64,000 nucleotides of DNA from Misgurnus anguillicaudatus (Eukaryota > Chordata > Actinopteri > Cypriniformes > Cobitidae). The stretch spans positions 2,277,001 to 2,341,000 of the forward strand of contig NW_027395276.1 in assembly GCF_027580225.2 (NCBI RefSeq), given 5' to 3'. Positions 48,701 through 57,600 of the stretch are shown in pieces. Each line of letters begins with the position of its first letter. Within the stretch, counting starts at the first letter, position 1. Under the pieces are notes generated by a model. It searched no databases, was not told where the DNA came from, and was given only the letters and a program-made list of their open reading frames with translations. Position numbers and translations under genes: made by a program.

Positions 48701-49531
48701 ATAAACATAACCATGTCTCTAAATAATTGAATTCCTTTAGCAAAACCAACCAGCTGATCCCATAACAACCAGCACATCTGATTACCTTATCAACATAACC
48801 AACACTCTTAATGTTTATAATTAAGATTTACAAATTTTACAATGTAACAAGGACTAAAACCAACTATTCTAGATGATCTCAAAATCTTTTTTACAGTAAA
48901 TTAAAATACATGAATTATAAACACACACACAACCCCAATATAAAACGACAGACTTAATACATAACCACACAAATAATAGCCATTAAATAATAAACAAAAA
49001 ACAGCTAAACAAATAACCAGCCCACTGTAAACCACGAGAATCACAAACTAGACAACTAAACCATACCTGACAAGCTCATAACAACAAACAACGTCCTCCC
49101 AAAACCCAATACTTGTCAGTAAAACTAACCAGATGGTCTAATAACCATCCTAGCCTTGTGTTTATCCTTCTACACAGAGCAAGATTAAACCATCACACAG
49201 GCTTCGAAGAGCACTTTAATCTAAGATCAGACCTGTCAGAGTCTATCTGAATTAACTCGCACCCCTTAAATTCAATACAACTTTATTAAATCCTCGTTTT
49301 AAGCCCAGTTGTTGCTATTGGCAACCAGCAGCCTGTTAGCCTTTAGCACTGTTAGCGCAGAAAAACGCGTCATAAACGACCCTGTTAGGCCTGTTAAATG
49401 CTTGTATACAAAAGTACAGAACTCAAACGAGGCCCGTTAAGTTAGTGATGTCTTACCGGGAGTCGCGGGCTGATCTCTGCCGAACACTGGTGACAGAAGA
49501 AGCCGCCGGGCCGCAGGGGAGCTTCCGCCAT
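33628..49531 (-). CDS. rnf126: RING-H2 E3 ubiquitin ligase RNF126, complete nine-exon gene
   Basis: Cytosolic E3 ubiquitin ligase that, by family knowledge, ubiquitinates BAG6-bound mislocalised proteins. Nine exons join without a break into 309 residues (human about 311): 49457-49531, 41732-41790, 41478-41535, 40570-40805, 36464-36532, 36313-36382, 34156-34249, 33945-34060 and 33628-33780. Seen: N-terminal zinc finger with pairs C13/C16 and C29/C32; an arginine-rich linker; the conserved block [25 protein letters not shown]2 with C226, C229, C244, H246, H249, C252, C263 and C266 at canonical spacing; a serine run and the tail NENSTNNS. All introns are GT-AG. Introns 1, 4 and 6 (7666, 4037 and 2063 bp) are swollen by transposons; the others are 81-672 bp. 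The nearest relative, RNF115, fits less well. A possible poly(A) signal is at 32544-32549. Confidence 0.96.
33945..34060 (-). CDS. rnf126: rnf126 exon 8 (first six RING ligands)
   Basis: 116 bp completing Gly221 and encoding [12 protein letters not shown] through [16 protein letters not shown]. Holds C226, C229, C244, H246, H249 and C252. Acceptor gtgtgtcag, donor CAG|gtgac. Confidence 0.96.
34156..34249 (-). CDS. rnf126: rnf126 exon 7
   Basis: 94 bp encoding [20 protein letters not shown] then [11 protein letters not shown], plus G of Gly221. Acceptor gtccctgtag, donor G|gtaag. Confidence 0.95.
34303..36270. mobile_element. Cyprinid-type interspersed element split by a hAT
   Basis: Left part 34303-34500 (gaccctccactttttttgac; gatctccgggtctggcgcta; agcatagcttagcataatac). 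After the hAT insert it resumes at 36065 (cctatttaaaacttgactct; aggccgatatgtctaggaac; aatgatattacgcagccg). The two parts read as one element once the insert and one GTTTCTAT are removed. The right border is uncertain. Confidence 0.75.
34501..36056. mobile_element. 1556-bp hAT element with perfect 8-bp duplication
   Basis: Ends TGGGGTGACTCCGAATAGTC and GACAGCCCTA; gattcgac/gtcgaatc subterminal motifs on both sides. GTTTCTAT at 34493-34500 and 36057-36064. No transposase frame recognised, so non-autonomous. In rnf126 intron 6. Confidence 0.9.
36313..36382 (-). CDS. rnf126: rnf126 exon 6
   Basis: 70 bp encoding [20 protein letters not shown] then ITQ. Acceptor gtgctgcag, donor CAG|gtatac. Separated from exon 5 by an 81-bp intron. 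Confidence 0.95.
36464..36532 (-). CDS. rnf126: rnf126 exon 5
   Basis: 69 bp encoding [20 protein letters not shown] then GP, plus TG of Trp166. Acceptor ttttacag, donor TG|gtaag. Confidence 0.94.
36603..37112. mobile_element. TIR element (ACCCTTTAACTGGCGC)
   Basis: The left end accctttaactggcgcagcc pairs with the right end ctgtcccg-complement, gcgccaattaacgggtt. About 510 bp, non-coding, in rnf126 intron 4, starting 71 bp on the 5' side of exon 5. Confidence 0.65.
37486..39113 (-). mobile_element. Full-length Tc1/mariner transposon with about 200-bp inverted repeats
   Basis: 1628 bp flanked by TA at both sides. Left inverted repeat 37486-37700 and right 38900-39113 start CAGTATTGTTCAAAATAATA / its near-mirror, and share long blocks (tgctacgtggcaaacaagtt; gctgtgcaattgggcaatta). 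Encloses one minus-strand transposase pseudogene. Inserted in rnf126 intron 4 in the gene's own orientation. Confidence 0.95.
37750..38777 (-). pseudogene. Tc1-like DD34E transposase, frameshifted
   Basis: Minus-strand reading from 38777 ([20 protein letters not shown]) gives the paired helix-turn-helix DNA-binding part. The catalytic part follows in two other frames: WTDESK (first Asp), [11 protein letters not shown] (second Asp) and [11 protein letters not shown] (Glu), with 34 residues between the second Asp and Glu. Reading shifts once in an A-run near 38435 and again near 38230, so the copy cannot encode an intact enzyme. Catalytic residues themselves are still present. Length and order are normal for Tc1-family transposases. 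Plus-strand frames over this stretch are antisense. Confidence 0.93.
39311..39415. mobile_element. Left-end fragment of a CAGTGTTGGGG MITE
   Basis: cagtgttggggaaagtcact, then aagtaatgcattacaatatt; related to 23962-24612. No right end. Confidence 0.65.
39784..40386. mobile_element. MITE with TTAAAGAGCCCCTATT ends
   Basis: Left ttaaagagcccctattttct, right aataggggctctttaa. About 600 bp, non-coding, rnf126 intron 4. Confidence 0.75.
40570..40805 (-). CDS. rnf126: rnf126 exon 4
   Basis: 236 bp, [20 protein letters not shown] through the arginine-rich linker to HEGVPTLE plus GG of Gly143. Acceptor cctccag, donor GG|gtgag. Confidence 0.95.
41085..41375. repeat. Interspersed repeat (CACACCGCCCCCGGCAAGAG)
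   Basis: cattcacaccgcccccggca at one end; gcggcagcgatgtgaacgta at the other (ccgccg/cggcg and gcgatgtga motifs). In rnf126 intron 3. Confidence 0.5.
41478..41535 (-). CDS. rnf126: rnf126 exon 3
   Basis: 58 bp completing Arg45 and encoding [19 protein letters not shown]. Acceptor tctatccag, donor GAG|gtgag. This linker is the most divergent part against human. Confidence 0.9.
41732..41790 (-). CDS. rnf126: rnf126 exon 2
   Basis: 59 bp encoding [19 protein letters not shown] plus two bases of Arg45. Carries the second zinc-finger pair (CPRC). Acceptor ttgttgtag, donor AG|gtacag. Confidence 0.93.
41979..42110. repeat. Degenerate interspersed repeat, copy 2
   Basis: Second copy of the family at 3505-3700 (acattccttgttgcactaaa; caagaaagtttaaatgaatt). 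Confidence 0.5.
42460..43009. mobile_element. 550-bp hAT MITE with perfect 8-bp duplication
   Basis: TIRs TAGGGCTGGGTATCGATTCA and GCCCAGCCCTA. TTAAGTAT at 42452-42459 and 43010-43017. cgattc/gaatcg subterminal repeats. In rnf126 intron 1. Confidence 0.92.
43101..43956 (+). mobile_element. 856-bp deleted hAT with transposase remnant
   Basis: TIRs TAGGGCTGTTGAAACGAATT and GACAGCCCTA. GTGTGTGC at 43093-43100 and 43957-43964. Contains a hAT transposase-like fragment at 43228-43440. Confidence 0.92.
43228..43440 (+). pseudogene. hAT transposase fragment
   Basis: 70 residues including the hAT/ZBED hallmark [14 protein letters not shown] followed by an acidic/basic helix ([20 protein letters not shown]). 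In hAT enzymes this block lies between the catalytic regions. Upstream and downstream parts are deleted, so it is a remnant within a non-autonomous element. Assignment rests on the LDP(R/H)F-type motif and the perfect hAT duplication around it. Confidence 0.7.
44079..44236 (+). pseudogene. THAP-type zinc-finger exon, frameshifted
   Basis: Starts [13 protein letters not shown] then VKFFGIPAE, the N-terminal half of a THAP C2CH finger. After a one-base slip in an A-run near 44155 the next frame gives [20 protein letters not shown] then FISG, the second half with its Cys and His. The frame ends at ggtaag, a plausible donor. THAP fingers are the DNA-binding module of P-element-like transposases and of THAP proteins. 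No partner exon is recognised. Confidence 0.75.
44740..44910. mobile_element. Right end of a hAT-like element
   Basis: Inverted blocks acattattagc and gctaataatgt around gcagaggct/agcctctgc words, then gtccagccctag, a hAT-like terminus. The left terminus was not found. Confidence 0.45.
45807..46527. mobile_element. 721-bp hAT element with perfect 8-bp duplication
   Basis: TIRs TAGGGATGCACCGAATCCAG and CTGGATTCGGTGCATCCCTA. GTTAAAAC at 45799-45806 and 46528-46535. Multiple ttcggccgaatccgaa subterminal repeats. Non-coding. Confidence 0.95.
47316..48282. mobile_element. TIR element (CAGGGTTTCCCGCAG) with a MITE inside
   Basis: Left cagggtttcccgcagaaaat, right agtgctgcgggaaacccgg; CTATC flanks both ends. 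Interrupted at 47406-47798. Confidence 0.85.
47406..47798. mobile_element. MITE with TTTAAAGTCGC ends, copy 2
   Basis: 393 bp. tttaaagtcgccatgaaacg and ttgcgactttaaa. Third-level insert. Copy 1 is at 19102-19420. Confidence 0.85.
48419..48590. mobile_element. Fragment of the AAAGGGATAGTTC MITE family
   Basis: gtgaaagttcacccaaaaat, gttttgataaatattggtaa and gatggaagtcag match 6856-7190. Confidence 0.6.
49457..49531 (-). CDS. rnf126: rnf126 exon 1
   Basis: 25 codons, [10 protein letters not shown] to ISPRLP, donor CCG|gtaag. Carries the first zinc-finger pair (CHQC). The start is the only Met and matches the MAEA start of vertebrate RNF126. Sequence around it (49340-49620) is richer in CpG than its surroundings, as expected of a housekeeping promoter. 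Confidence 0.94.
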
Positions 49532-49640
49532 CTTCACTGCGGGACCGACTGAAAGCGAGAACGAGGCGAAGTACGGCAGCCCGGACGGTACATTAATGTT
49601 ACGCTGTCATCGAACGCGTTTGGTAAAATGGAGGAAATAA
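49532..49640 (-). promoter_or_regulatory. Probable rnf126 promoter/5' UTR region
   Basis: GC- and CpG-rich sequence immediately upstream of the rnf126 ATG, in otherwise AT-rich DNA. No TATA box is obvious. Inferred from position and composition only. Confidence 0.45.
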
Positions 49641-49794
49641 CTGACGAATCAAAGTATTTATATTTTAAACATAATCTTTCTCGTGTTTCTTGTTAAAAAT
49701 GTATACATATTTTTAACTACACAACATTTAAACAATTTTTAATACATTTTAAATTATATTTTTAAAAGAGGGCAAAATATGTCAAATTTCCTTA

Positions 49795-50100
49795 GCTGGG
49801 AATATTTAATCTGCACTATCCAATCACATTACTGCCATTTTATGCAGAGAAAACGAGAGAGAGAGAAAATAATTCACAGCACAATTGAGTTTCAATTGGA
49901 ACAAACCGCTCATTTGCATTTTAAAGGACACGCCTAAAACGGCACATTTTTGCACACACCTACAAAGTGGCAATTTTAACATACTATAATAAATTATTTA
50001 TATGGTATTTTGAGTTAAAACTTCACATATGTGCTCTGGGCTGGGAGACCAAAGATGTATTTGACATCTTAAAAATGTCTTGTGCCATGGCCCCTTTAAG
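49795..50100. mobile_element. Member of the 7209-7677 MITE family
   Basis: taatctgcactatccaatca, gagtttcaattggaacaaac and the end catggcccctttaag. Between rnf126 and twsg1. Confidence 0.6.
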
Positions 50101-50149
50101 ATACAACTACCGTACTTTAGCACGAGTGGGGCACCTAGTGGAGAAGTGG

Positions 50150-50300
50150 GAAAGTTCACCCAAAAATAAAAATTCTGTCATCATTTCCTCATCCTAGTGT
50201 TTTTCTAAACCTGTATGATTTTTTTTTTTGATGATCACAAAAGAAGATACATAAAACAGATTTAAACGATTTTGATAAATGATGGTAAGCACACATCTGA
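50150..50300. mobile_element. Fragment of the AAAGGGATAGTTC MITE family
   Basis: gttcacccaaaaataaaaat, tctgtcatcatttcctcatc and ttttgataaatgatggtaag. Truncated. Confidence 0.6.
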
Positions 50301-51516
50301 TTGTAGCCATTGACCTCCATATAAGAAAGATAGGATGCAAACTGTAAGTGATATTTCTCCATCTCATAAAAGCAACTTAATAAGGTTAAACATTTAACAA
50401 CTTAGACAATTACGTAATGTAAACAATGTAATGTACTAATTTAATGTACAGATAAACAGATGTAAAATATATATATTTTAAGTATGTGCTTCCTCCAGCA
50501 GAGGGTGCTGTTGTACTTAAAACAACTAAAACCACTAGGTTACTGATAGTTTAAGCATCATGAGATACAAAAGTATAAAATTACTGTAAAGGTTTTGTTT
50601 AAATTGTAGCAATGCATTCTGTTAAACACAAGCAAAATCTGCATATTCATTTTATGACTTTTTGTTATTAAACTTTATTTTATTTCATTATTAAGGTGCT
50701 TATACAAAAATATAAGAGATGTTTAAACTTCTCTACATATTTCTTTCAAATATTAAAGAAGTATGGTGAAAGTCGAAGAAATTCCATGTGTCACAACAGA
50801 CACACAAAAAGCCAAACAAACACCTGTCAGATGGGCTGTGAATGAGGTCTGATTGATGGTAACTCTTTCTAGTTGTCATGATAAAATAAATGCCAAGTTA
50901 AATTCAGACTTTGGCAGAGCTGCAGTGAACAATTTAACCATTTCATTTTCTTCATTGCCTCCAAACCAGCTGTGGAAACACAGTACAGTCCCTATATGGT
51001 ATTTTAATCAACAGACCATCTGTGAATAAAAACCTTTGGAATGCGGTGAAATCACTCATAGTTTGTATTTACATAGAAAAACCTCTGAAGTAGTTTGTGG
51101 GATTGACACTAAATAGGGCAGATATAACCATTGTGTACTTTTCATGCCATTTAAACATCTTTCATCATAATTCTTGTGCTGACTCCAAAGGTAAGGACAC
51201 AAACTAAAACCTTGCACATCAATTACTTAACAATTAATTTATATATAAAAAAAAAACATTTAAAAGAAAAAAATTTGCTTTGCTTTATAATAGAAAACAA
51301 TGTATGAAATGAAGACTATATACAAAACCTATGGATTGTGCACCGGATGAAAAGCAACTCCTGTGTGACTGTGTAATAATTAACAAGCAATATTGATTTA
51401 ATTTATTAAAAAACATTTTCTCATAAAAAGCACAACAGAAAAAGTGTTTTATACAAATAACACAAGTGATAGCGTAAGCTCCTCAGTGCAGTGATGGTGG
51501 AGGGAGGGCAGTGATC
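50301..51516 (-). other. Intergenic DNA and presumed twsg1 3' UTR
   Basis: No repeat or gene recognised; the twsg1 3' UTR must occupy its right part. Confidence 0.4.
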
Positions 51517-51698
51517 TCAGATCAGGCAGTTCATACATTTGACCGTTTTGCTGCCGTAGTCCAAACATTCGGGTCCTATGCACTCACAGCAGGCGTTATG
51601 AAACCAGCGATACTTTGATCCACCTATTGACTCACAGTATTGCTTACACTGTCGAATGGACAAGCAGTCATCAAAGTAGACCACCGTACACATGGCGT
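51517..51698 (-). CDS. twsg1: twsg1 last coding exon
   Basis: 182 bp completing Asp, then [20 protein letters not shown], ending CMNCLI and TGA (51519-51517). Nine cysteines. Acceptor cattcctcag. An AATAAA on this strand at 51407-51402 and another near 50674 are candidate poly(A) signals; neither is proven. Confidence 0.95.
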
Positions 51699-54600
51699 CT
51701 GAGGAATGAGAGAGAGAGGAAGAAAGACTGATGTGAACTAATCACAGTTTGTGTTAATTTCAGCATTTACTAATGATTTTTAACAACTGTTAACATTAGT
51801 TGATGCACAATGAACTAATAATGAACTAACCTAAATTTTCTCACATAAGTGAAAATTTAGTTGAATTTTTTTTAAATGACAATTATTAACACCTAAAATA
51901 TTTAAACATTTTTAACTTAAACTTTTCATCCCAAGGTGAGAAAATTTAGTTTGAAAAAACTATTAAATTTCACTGCATCCCTGCAGTGCAAAATTAACAT
52001 TTTTAGGCGCTACCAATTGAAGTAATTTTTTAAGTTGATCCAATAACCTTTACTTTTTAGTTTTTACAGAGTATGTTTAGGTTCAGTATTTTGACTTTAA
52101 TGGCACTAAAAAAAAATTGGCAGTAACTGAAATTACTTATTTTCCTACATGTTATTTTAGTAATTTCATTGGTATTTAAGAAATTTGACTTTTTTCACTG
52201 CAAAACCCTCTAAGTAAAAATCACTCGCTGTTAAAGGTAAAATGTTAAAAACTCACAATTCTGTAAATATCCTTATAATAAATTAGGTAAACCTCCTTTA
52301 ACCGGATTAAAAAGTCTTGGACTGTGATGTACACATGGTATTTATTCAATTCTTCTTCCATGCACTGTATATGGCATAAACTAAAGCAATAAGCCCCAAG
52401 AAGCAGTGGGTTACCAGTGCATTTTATAACGGCTAAGGGGCGTTGTTAGGCACGACGCGAAGCGGAGTGCCTAAAACTCCCTTAGCCGTTATAAAATGCA
52501 CTGGTAACCCACTGCTTCGCGGGGCTTATTGCGTTTATAAAACGGTTGCTTCAAATTATGTATAGCAGGATTTCATATAATAAAACACAGCAAATAAGTT
52601 GTAATTATATTAGTACAGATATTAGTCTTCCGCCAAACAAAGTAGTTCCTCAGACTCAAGTGTGTCTGCAACAGAGCGGTTCCCAAGCAAAACAGACGGA
52701 GCAAAGACACAATGAAAATATGATTCATTAAGACTGTGGTGTTTATTTTCATAAATTAACATTCATCTAATTTATACATTAACATTTATACCGTGCAACT
52801 GTTGACGTGTAGATCAAATATGCTTGGAAGCATGCTTAACACTTTCCCTGCCAGCGTTTTTTAAAAGAGTTGCCACCCAGCTTTAGTTAAACATTAATGC
52901 CTTCCAGAAAAATGTTCTTCTTTAGATATATAAACATACAATATATCAAATGAAAGAACAGACCCTCTGCTTTCAAACAACAAAATAAAAACGTTTCACC
53001 CTACCTTCAATTGTTCTTTTATCCTCTCAAATTTTGAGCAAAATGTTGGGATAATTCCATTTCTGTGAATGACTTTTGTTAGAGATCCGATTCAGATCGC
53101 TGATCAAAAAATACACTTGAGTTTTAAAGTGTTGAGTGAAAGCATCAGTGTTTGTGTAAGATCGCCACCCAGTGGATAATATACGGTACAACTACTCCTC
53201 ACGGAAGCATTAATCAACAAGAAAACTCAACAATATTTATTGACACTTATCTGGATATCGCCATTAATTGTTCATTTGTTGAGGATTATAATTAATACAA
53301 TATAGTATAATTAGCCCACCCAATAAATCAAAATTGACAACAAAATCCGACATTTTGACAGTTATTTTCTACAGTACACAACAACAGTGGCGCAGTGATA
53401 CAAGCTATGTAATACGGTTTGAGCCGTGGGTTTACCGGTGAGTTTTATCACAGCTGAGAACGCGTTTCAACCAATCAGAATGAAGAACCAGAACTGGCCG
53501 TTTTATAATGCTTATTAGTTAATGTTTATAACTGTTATTTATGTGTTTGCTACCCAGTATCACAAAATTATGTACCTATAGTTACGTTTTTTTTTAATTC
53601 TTTTTCAAAATACTATCACGAATTACTGTTTATGTGTCATTGTCACATATTGGTTACTCAACTGCTTTTTCCTATTTTCAAACCATTTTCGCTTCGGTTT
53701 AGGGTTAGATTTGGTGTTTGCATTAGGATGTCACTAAGTATTGGTTGATACTATTTTTTCTGATTTCTTTTTTTATATTTTCTAAAATTTTAAAACATTG
53801 TCGCCTGGCGTTAGGGTTGGAGTTGGGTTTGGGTAAGGATGTCATTTTATGTAAATCTAACCCGAAGCGAAAATGGTAAGAAAATAGGAAAAAACGGAAT
53901 ACGTGACAATGACACATAAACAGAAATTCGTGATACGATCACAAAAAAACACGGAAATTTGTGACAATATCACGAAAAAGAATCAAAAAATTATGTGACT
54001 ATAGGTATGTAATTACATGTGACTGGGCTGGTGCGCATACTTTTGTTATGTTTTAAATGAAAAAACAAATCTTTTAAAATAAGCAAAATAATTTCATAAG
54101 TTAATGTCTCTATCTCGTGCGTAAGAAGCGATGTAATAACATTTTCATAAAACAAAAACAATACTGAATAAATGTAATAGTTTAATATGTTTATTATGGT
54201 TTGTTCAAATAACTTAAAATGTGTTAAATGAGAAAGATCCTGCTGTTGAAGCACATGAAGCTTGATATGTCACCATAAAAAGTCAATTAAAAATTGCTAT
54301 TTAAAAAAACCTCACACCATATAGGGACAGTTGTGACATCCTCACACCGGGTCCTACACGGCAGATGTAGCAAATATTTACTATAATTGTTTAAATCATG
54401 TGTTATACGTGCTCCCAATACACTGTTTTATATCGTCCGGCTATTGAAACAGACGTCTTGCACGTTCGAAAATATAATTATCTTATTTTTTGACTCAGGT
54501 GGCATTTGGCGGCTTTTTGTATCTGAGCTCTATTCAGGTACACAGTTTATGAATATAATGTTCAGAATTCTGAGACATATTTCCTTTTAATGTCTTCATG

Positions 54601-57600
54601 ACAGTATATTTACTATAGTAAATAAGAATTGTTACCTTCATGGACACTGCTACTCGGCAGAGAAACGTTGAGGCTCTGGCTGTCGAGCGTCTCCAGGAAA
54701 GACACGAGGTTCTCGTGGTGAGACAGTTCATCGGCGACAGGGAATGACACGACCATCATGTTAATGGGGGCGTCGCCTTCGGTCAGGGCTCTGAAGAGTG
54801 ACGGGATTGGTCGGTACAGCTCTTCTACAGTGCTTTTGGAGGTGGCAGGACTGTCGTTGTAATTTTTGGGGTTACACATTCCTATTGGACAGGAGAAATC
54901 AAAGTGTTTATCACAGATTTCATAGACCTGTGGCAAACATCAAATACATGTTCCACCTGTGCTGCTAATGCATACTAGGTCCTCATTGGTGAATGATGAA
55001 TCCAGATTAATTTACTAAACAGATGCTACTTTTACAACGGTGTACATTTGTGACCCAGTCTGTGAAATCCAGGTTAAAGTCCCATCATATTATTTTGAGA
55101 TTAGGAAAATCAAATTTCACATTGATTTCAATCTTTGACATGATCTTACTCAGTCAATATAAACATATGAATGTTATATTACAAACACTGAAAAAAAAAG
55201 GACAGCTTTAACTGAGTGAAAGTCAAGCGTCAAGGGCTTAACTAAAGCTCACACGGATCACCATAATGGTGGTTTGATGAAATTTCAATATTTGTTCAAT
55301 ATTAAAGGAACAGCATGTAAGAAATTTATATCAATTAATCATAAAATGGCCCTGATATGTCACCAGACATTAAGAAATCATGTTCATTTCAAATACTTAT
55401 ACCACTCACACACAACAGTGGTTTGGCCAGGATAATGTAATTTAAAGGCGGAGTCCACGATGTTTGAAAGCCAATGTTGATATTTGAAATCACCTAAACA
55501 AACACGCCCCTACCCCAATAGAATCTGGACCTTCTGTTGATAAACCCGCCCCACACATACGCAACCCGGTTAGTAGACACGCTCCTTACTGCTGATTGGC
55601 TATAAGTGTGTTTTGGTAGTCGGCCCGTCTCCTTTTCCAAAGCGATTTAAGTGGAGTTGCAGCCCTCAACTGATGTTTATGTTGTCATTTTGTGTATTGA
55701 CCACCAGTTGTGTGACTGCAATACCAGTTTTGGCCACAATCCTACATACTGTTCCTTTAAAGGATGGTGCAAACATGATATTGATTCAATGGGTTTTACA
55801 TTGACATTGAGTCTCTAAAATTCTCCAACAATACCAGGAAAAGTCGCTACATTTGTCGCTAGTTGCTTTTTGGGGAGAAAGTTGCCAACGTCTTGAAAGT
55901 CGCTAAATCTAGTGACAAATTCGCCAGTTGGCAACACTGCTTTGTGCTGCTGAACCAGGACCTTGTCATGGTGCACTTTCTCAACATTTAACTCTAGATG
56001 TGGTGTTAAAACCTGCTTTTGAACACCAATTAATGAACTCCTAAATACAGCACACACTGTAAGCCTGGATAAGTTGAGTTTACTTAAAAAAATGAAGGTA
56101 ACTCGTCACCCTAAAAAAATTAAGTAATGATTACTTAAAAACTTTAAGTGAAGTTTACTTAAACATATAAGTTGTTCTAACAACAATTTTAAGTTGAATA
56201 GACTTAATGTTTTAATTTCTTCCAGTATTCCTGCACTCTTAAACCCGTATTAGTTGACATTACTAGAAATTTGTGAGTTTTTATCACTTTATATTACTTT
56301 TAATGTTATAAATGGTATTATAACACAAAATTAACGACTGACTTTAAGTCAATCATTGAATAAATGTGATTCTCTACAGAAACACACACAACACTGTGTT
56401 TTTGACATTTAGGGCTCTATCTTACACCCGGCGCAATGCAGCGCAATGCAGCGCAATGCGCGACGCAAGTGTCTTTCGCTAGTTTCCACCCTAATTTTCA
56501 CGTTTAGCGTCGCGTTGTTTAAATAGCAAATGCATTTGCGCCCCCTTTTGCGCCCATGGGCGTTCTGGTCTGAAAATGAGGTGTGTTCAGGCGCATTGTT
56601 GGCGCGTTGCTATTTTGAGGCAACTAAAATAGACTACGCCATTGACCAACTAAAACCTGCTCTAAAGTCTAAAGTCAATGGCGCAATGTGTTTTATGTTA
56701 TTTAAAGAGCGCATTAGTAATATGCGCCTATAAACGGGAGGACAACGCGGGTTTGCTTATCACAAAGTACATGAATGCTCAGCAGCACAAAAATGCTTTT
56801 AAATATGAAAGATTTAAGGATTGAATGTAAAAGATTATTATTGAGTCTCTTGGACATAAATTAGGACCAATTATGAGACGTTAGAAGGCGCAAAGAGCTG
56901 CTTCACCTGCAGCCTGGTAAGAAAATAAATGCTTTGCTTTAAACAAATGCATCTGTTTTTAAATGTTTTTTTTAATGCTACCTCACAGATTTATTGTATT
57001 GACTCTGTACCTGCGGATATGAGAAACATTTTTAGGTAATGCTTAAAAAAACTCTTTGCTAAAAAACCGTTGTCCAAAGTGCTGAAACGTGAGGAGAGCC
57101 GTTTGTAAATTATTTATCTCCTGTTTGTTACAAATAAAGTATTTTTAGAGTACAAACCTTATCTTACATACTTGTAAATTATTTTTTGATGATATTGGAT
57201 AGCCATACATTTAAAGCAATTACAAGCCTGCTTTTTTACTTCCATGACTAAAAGAAAACGGGTTTTAAAGGTTTTAATAAAAAAATAACAATTTCAATAC
57301 AAGTGAAAAACAACACAATTATTTAACATTAATCTTAAACTGGGGATCGTCTTCCTCCGCTTAGTTTTTCGGTTTATAAAGTCCGTCATCTAAATAGGGA
57401 TTAGACATAGCGCCAGCGCAACTTGCTTTTAAAGGGGATGAGAGCTGTGACTCTCATTGGTTTACTGCACGTATCGCCCAAAATACTCCCATTACAAGAG
57501 GACCAACCCTTTTCGACCATGCGCTCGGCGCACAAACCATTTTTCCCGTCGTTAAATTAGCAAAAGTGGATTCGGACACGCCCATTTACACTGAAAAAAA

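Noticed and set aside
53723..54254. 64- and 87-codon minus-strand frames
   Set aside because: The first lies in a palindromic MITE; the second is AT-rich chance sequence without motifs.
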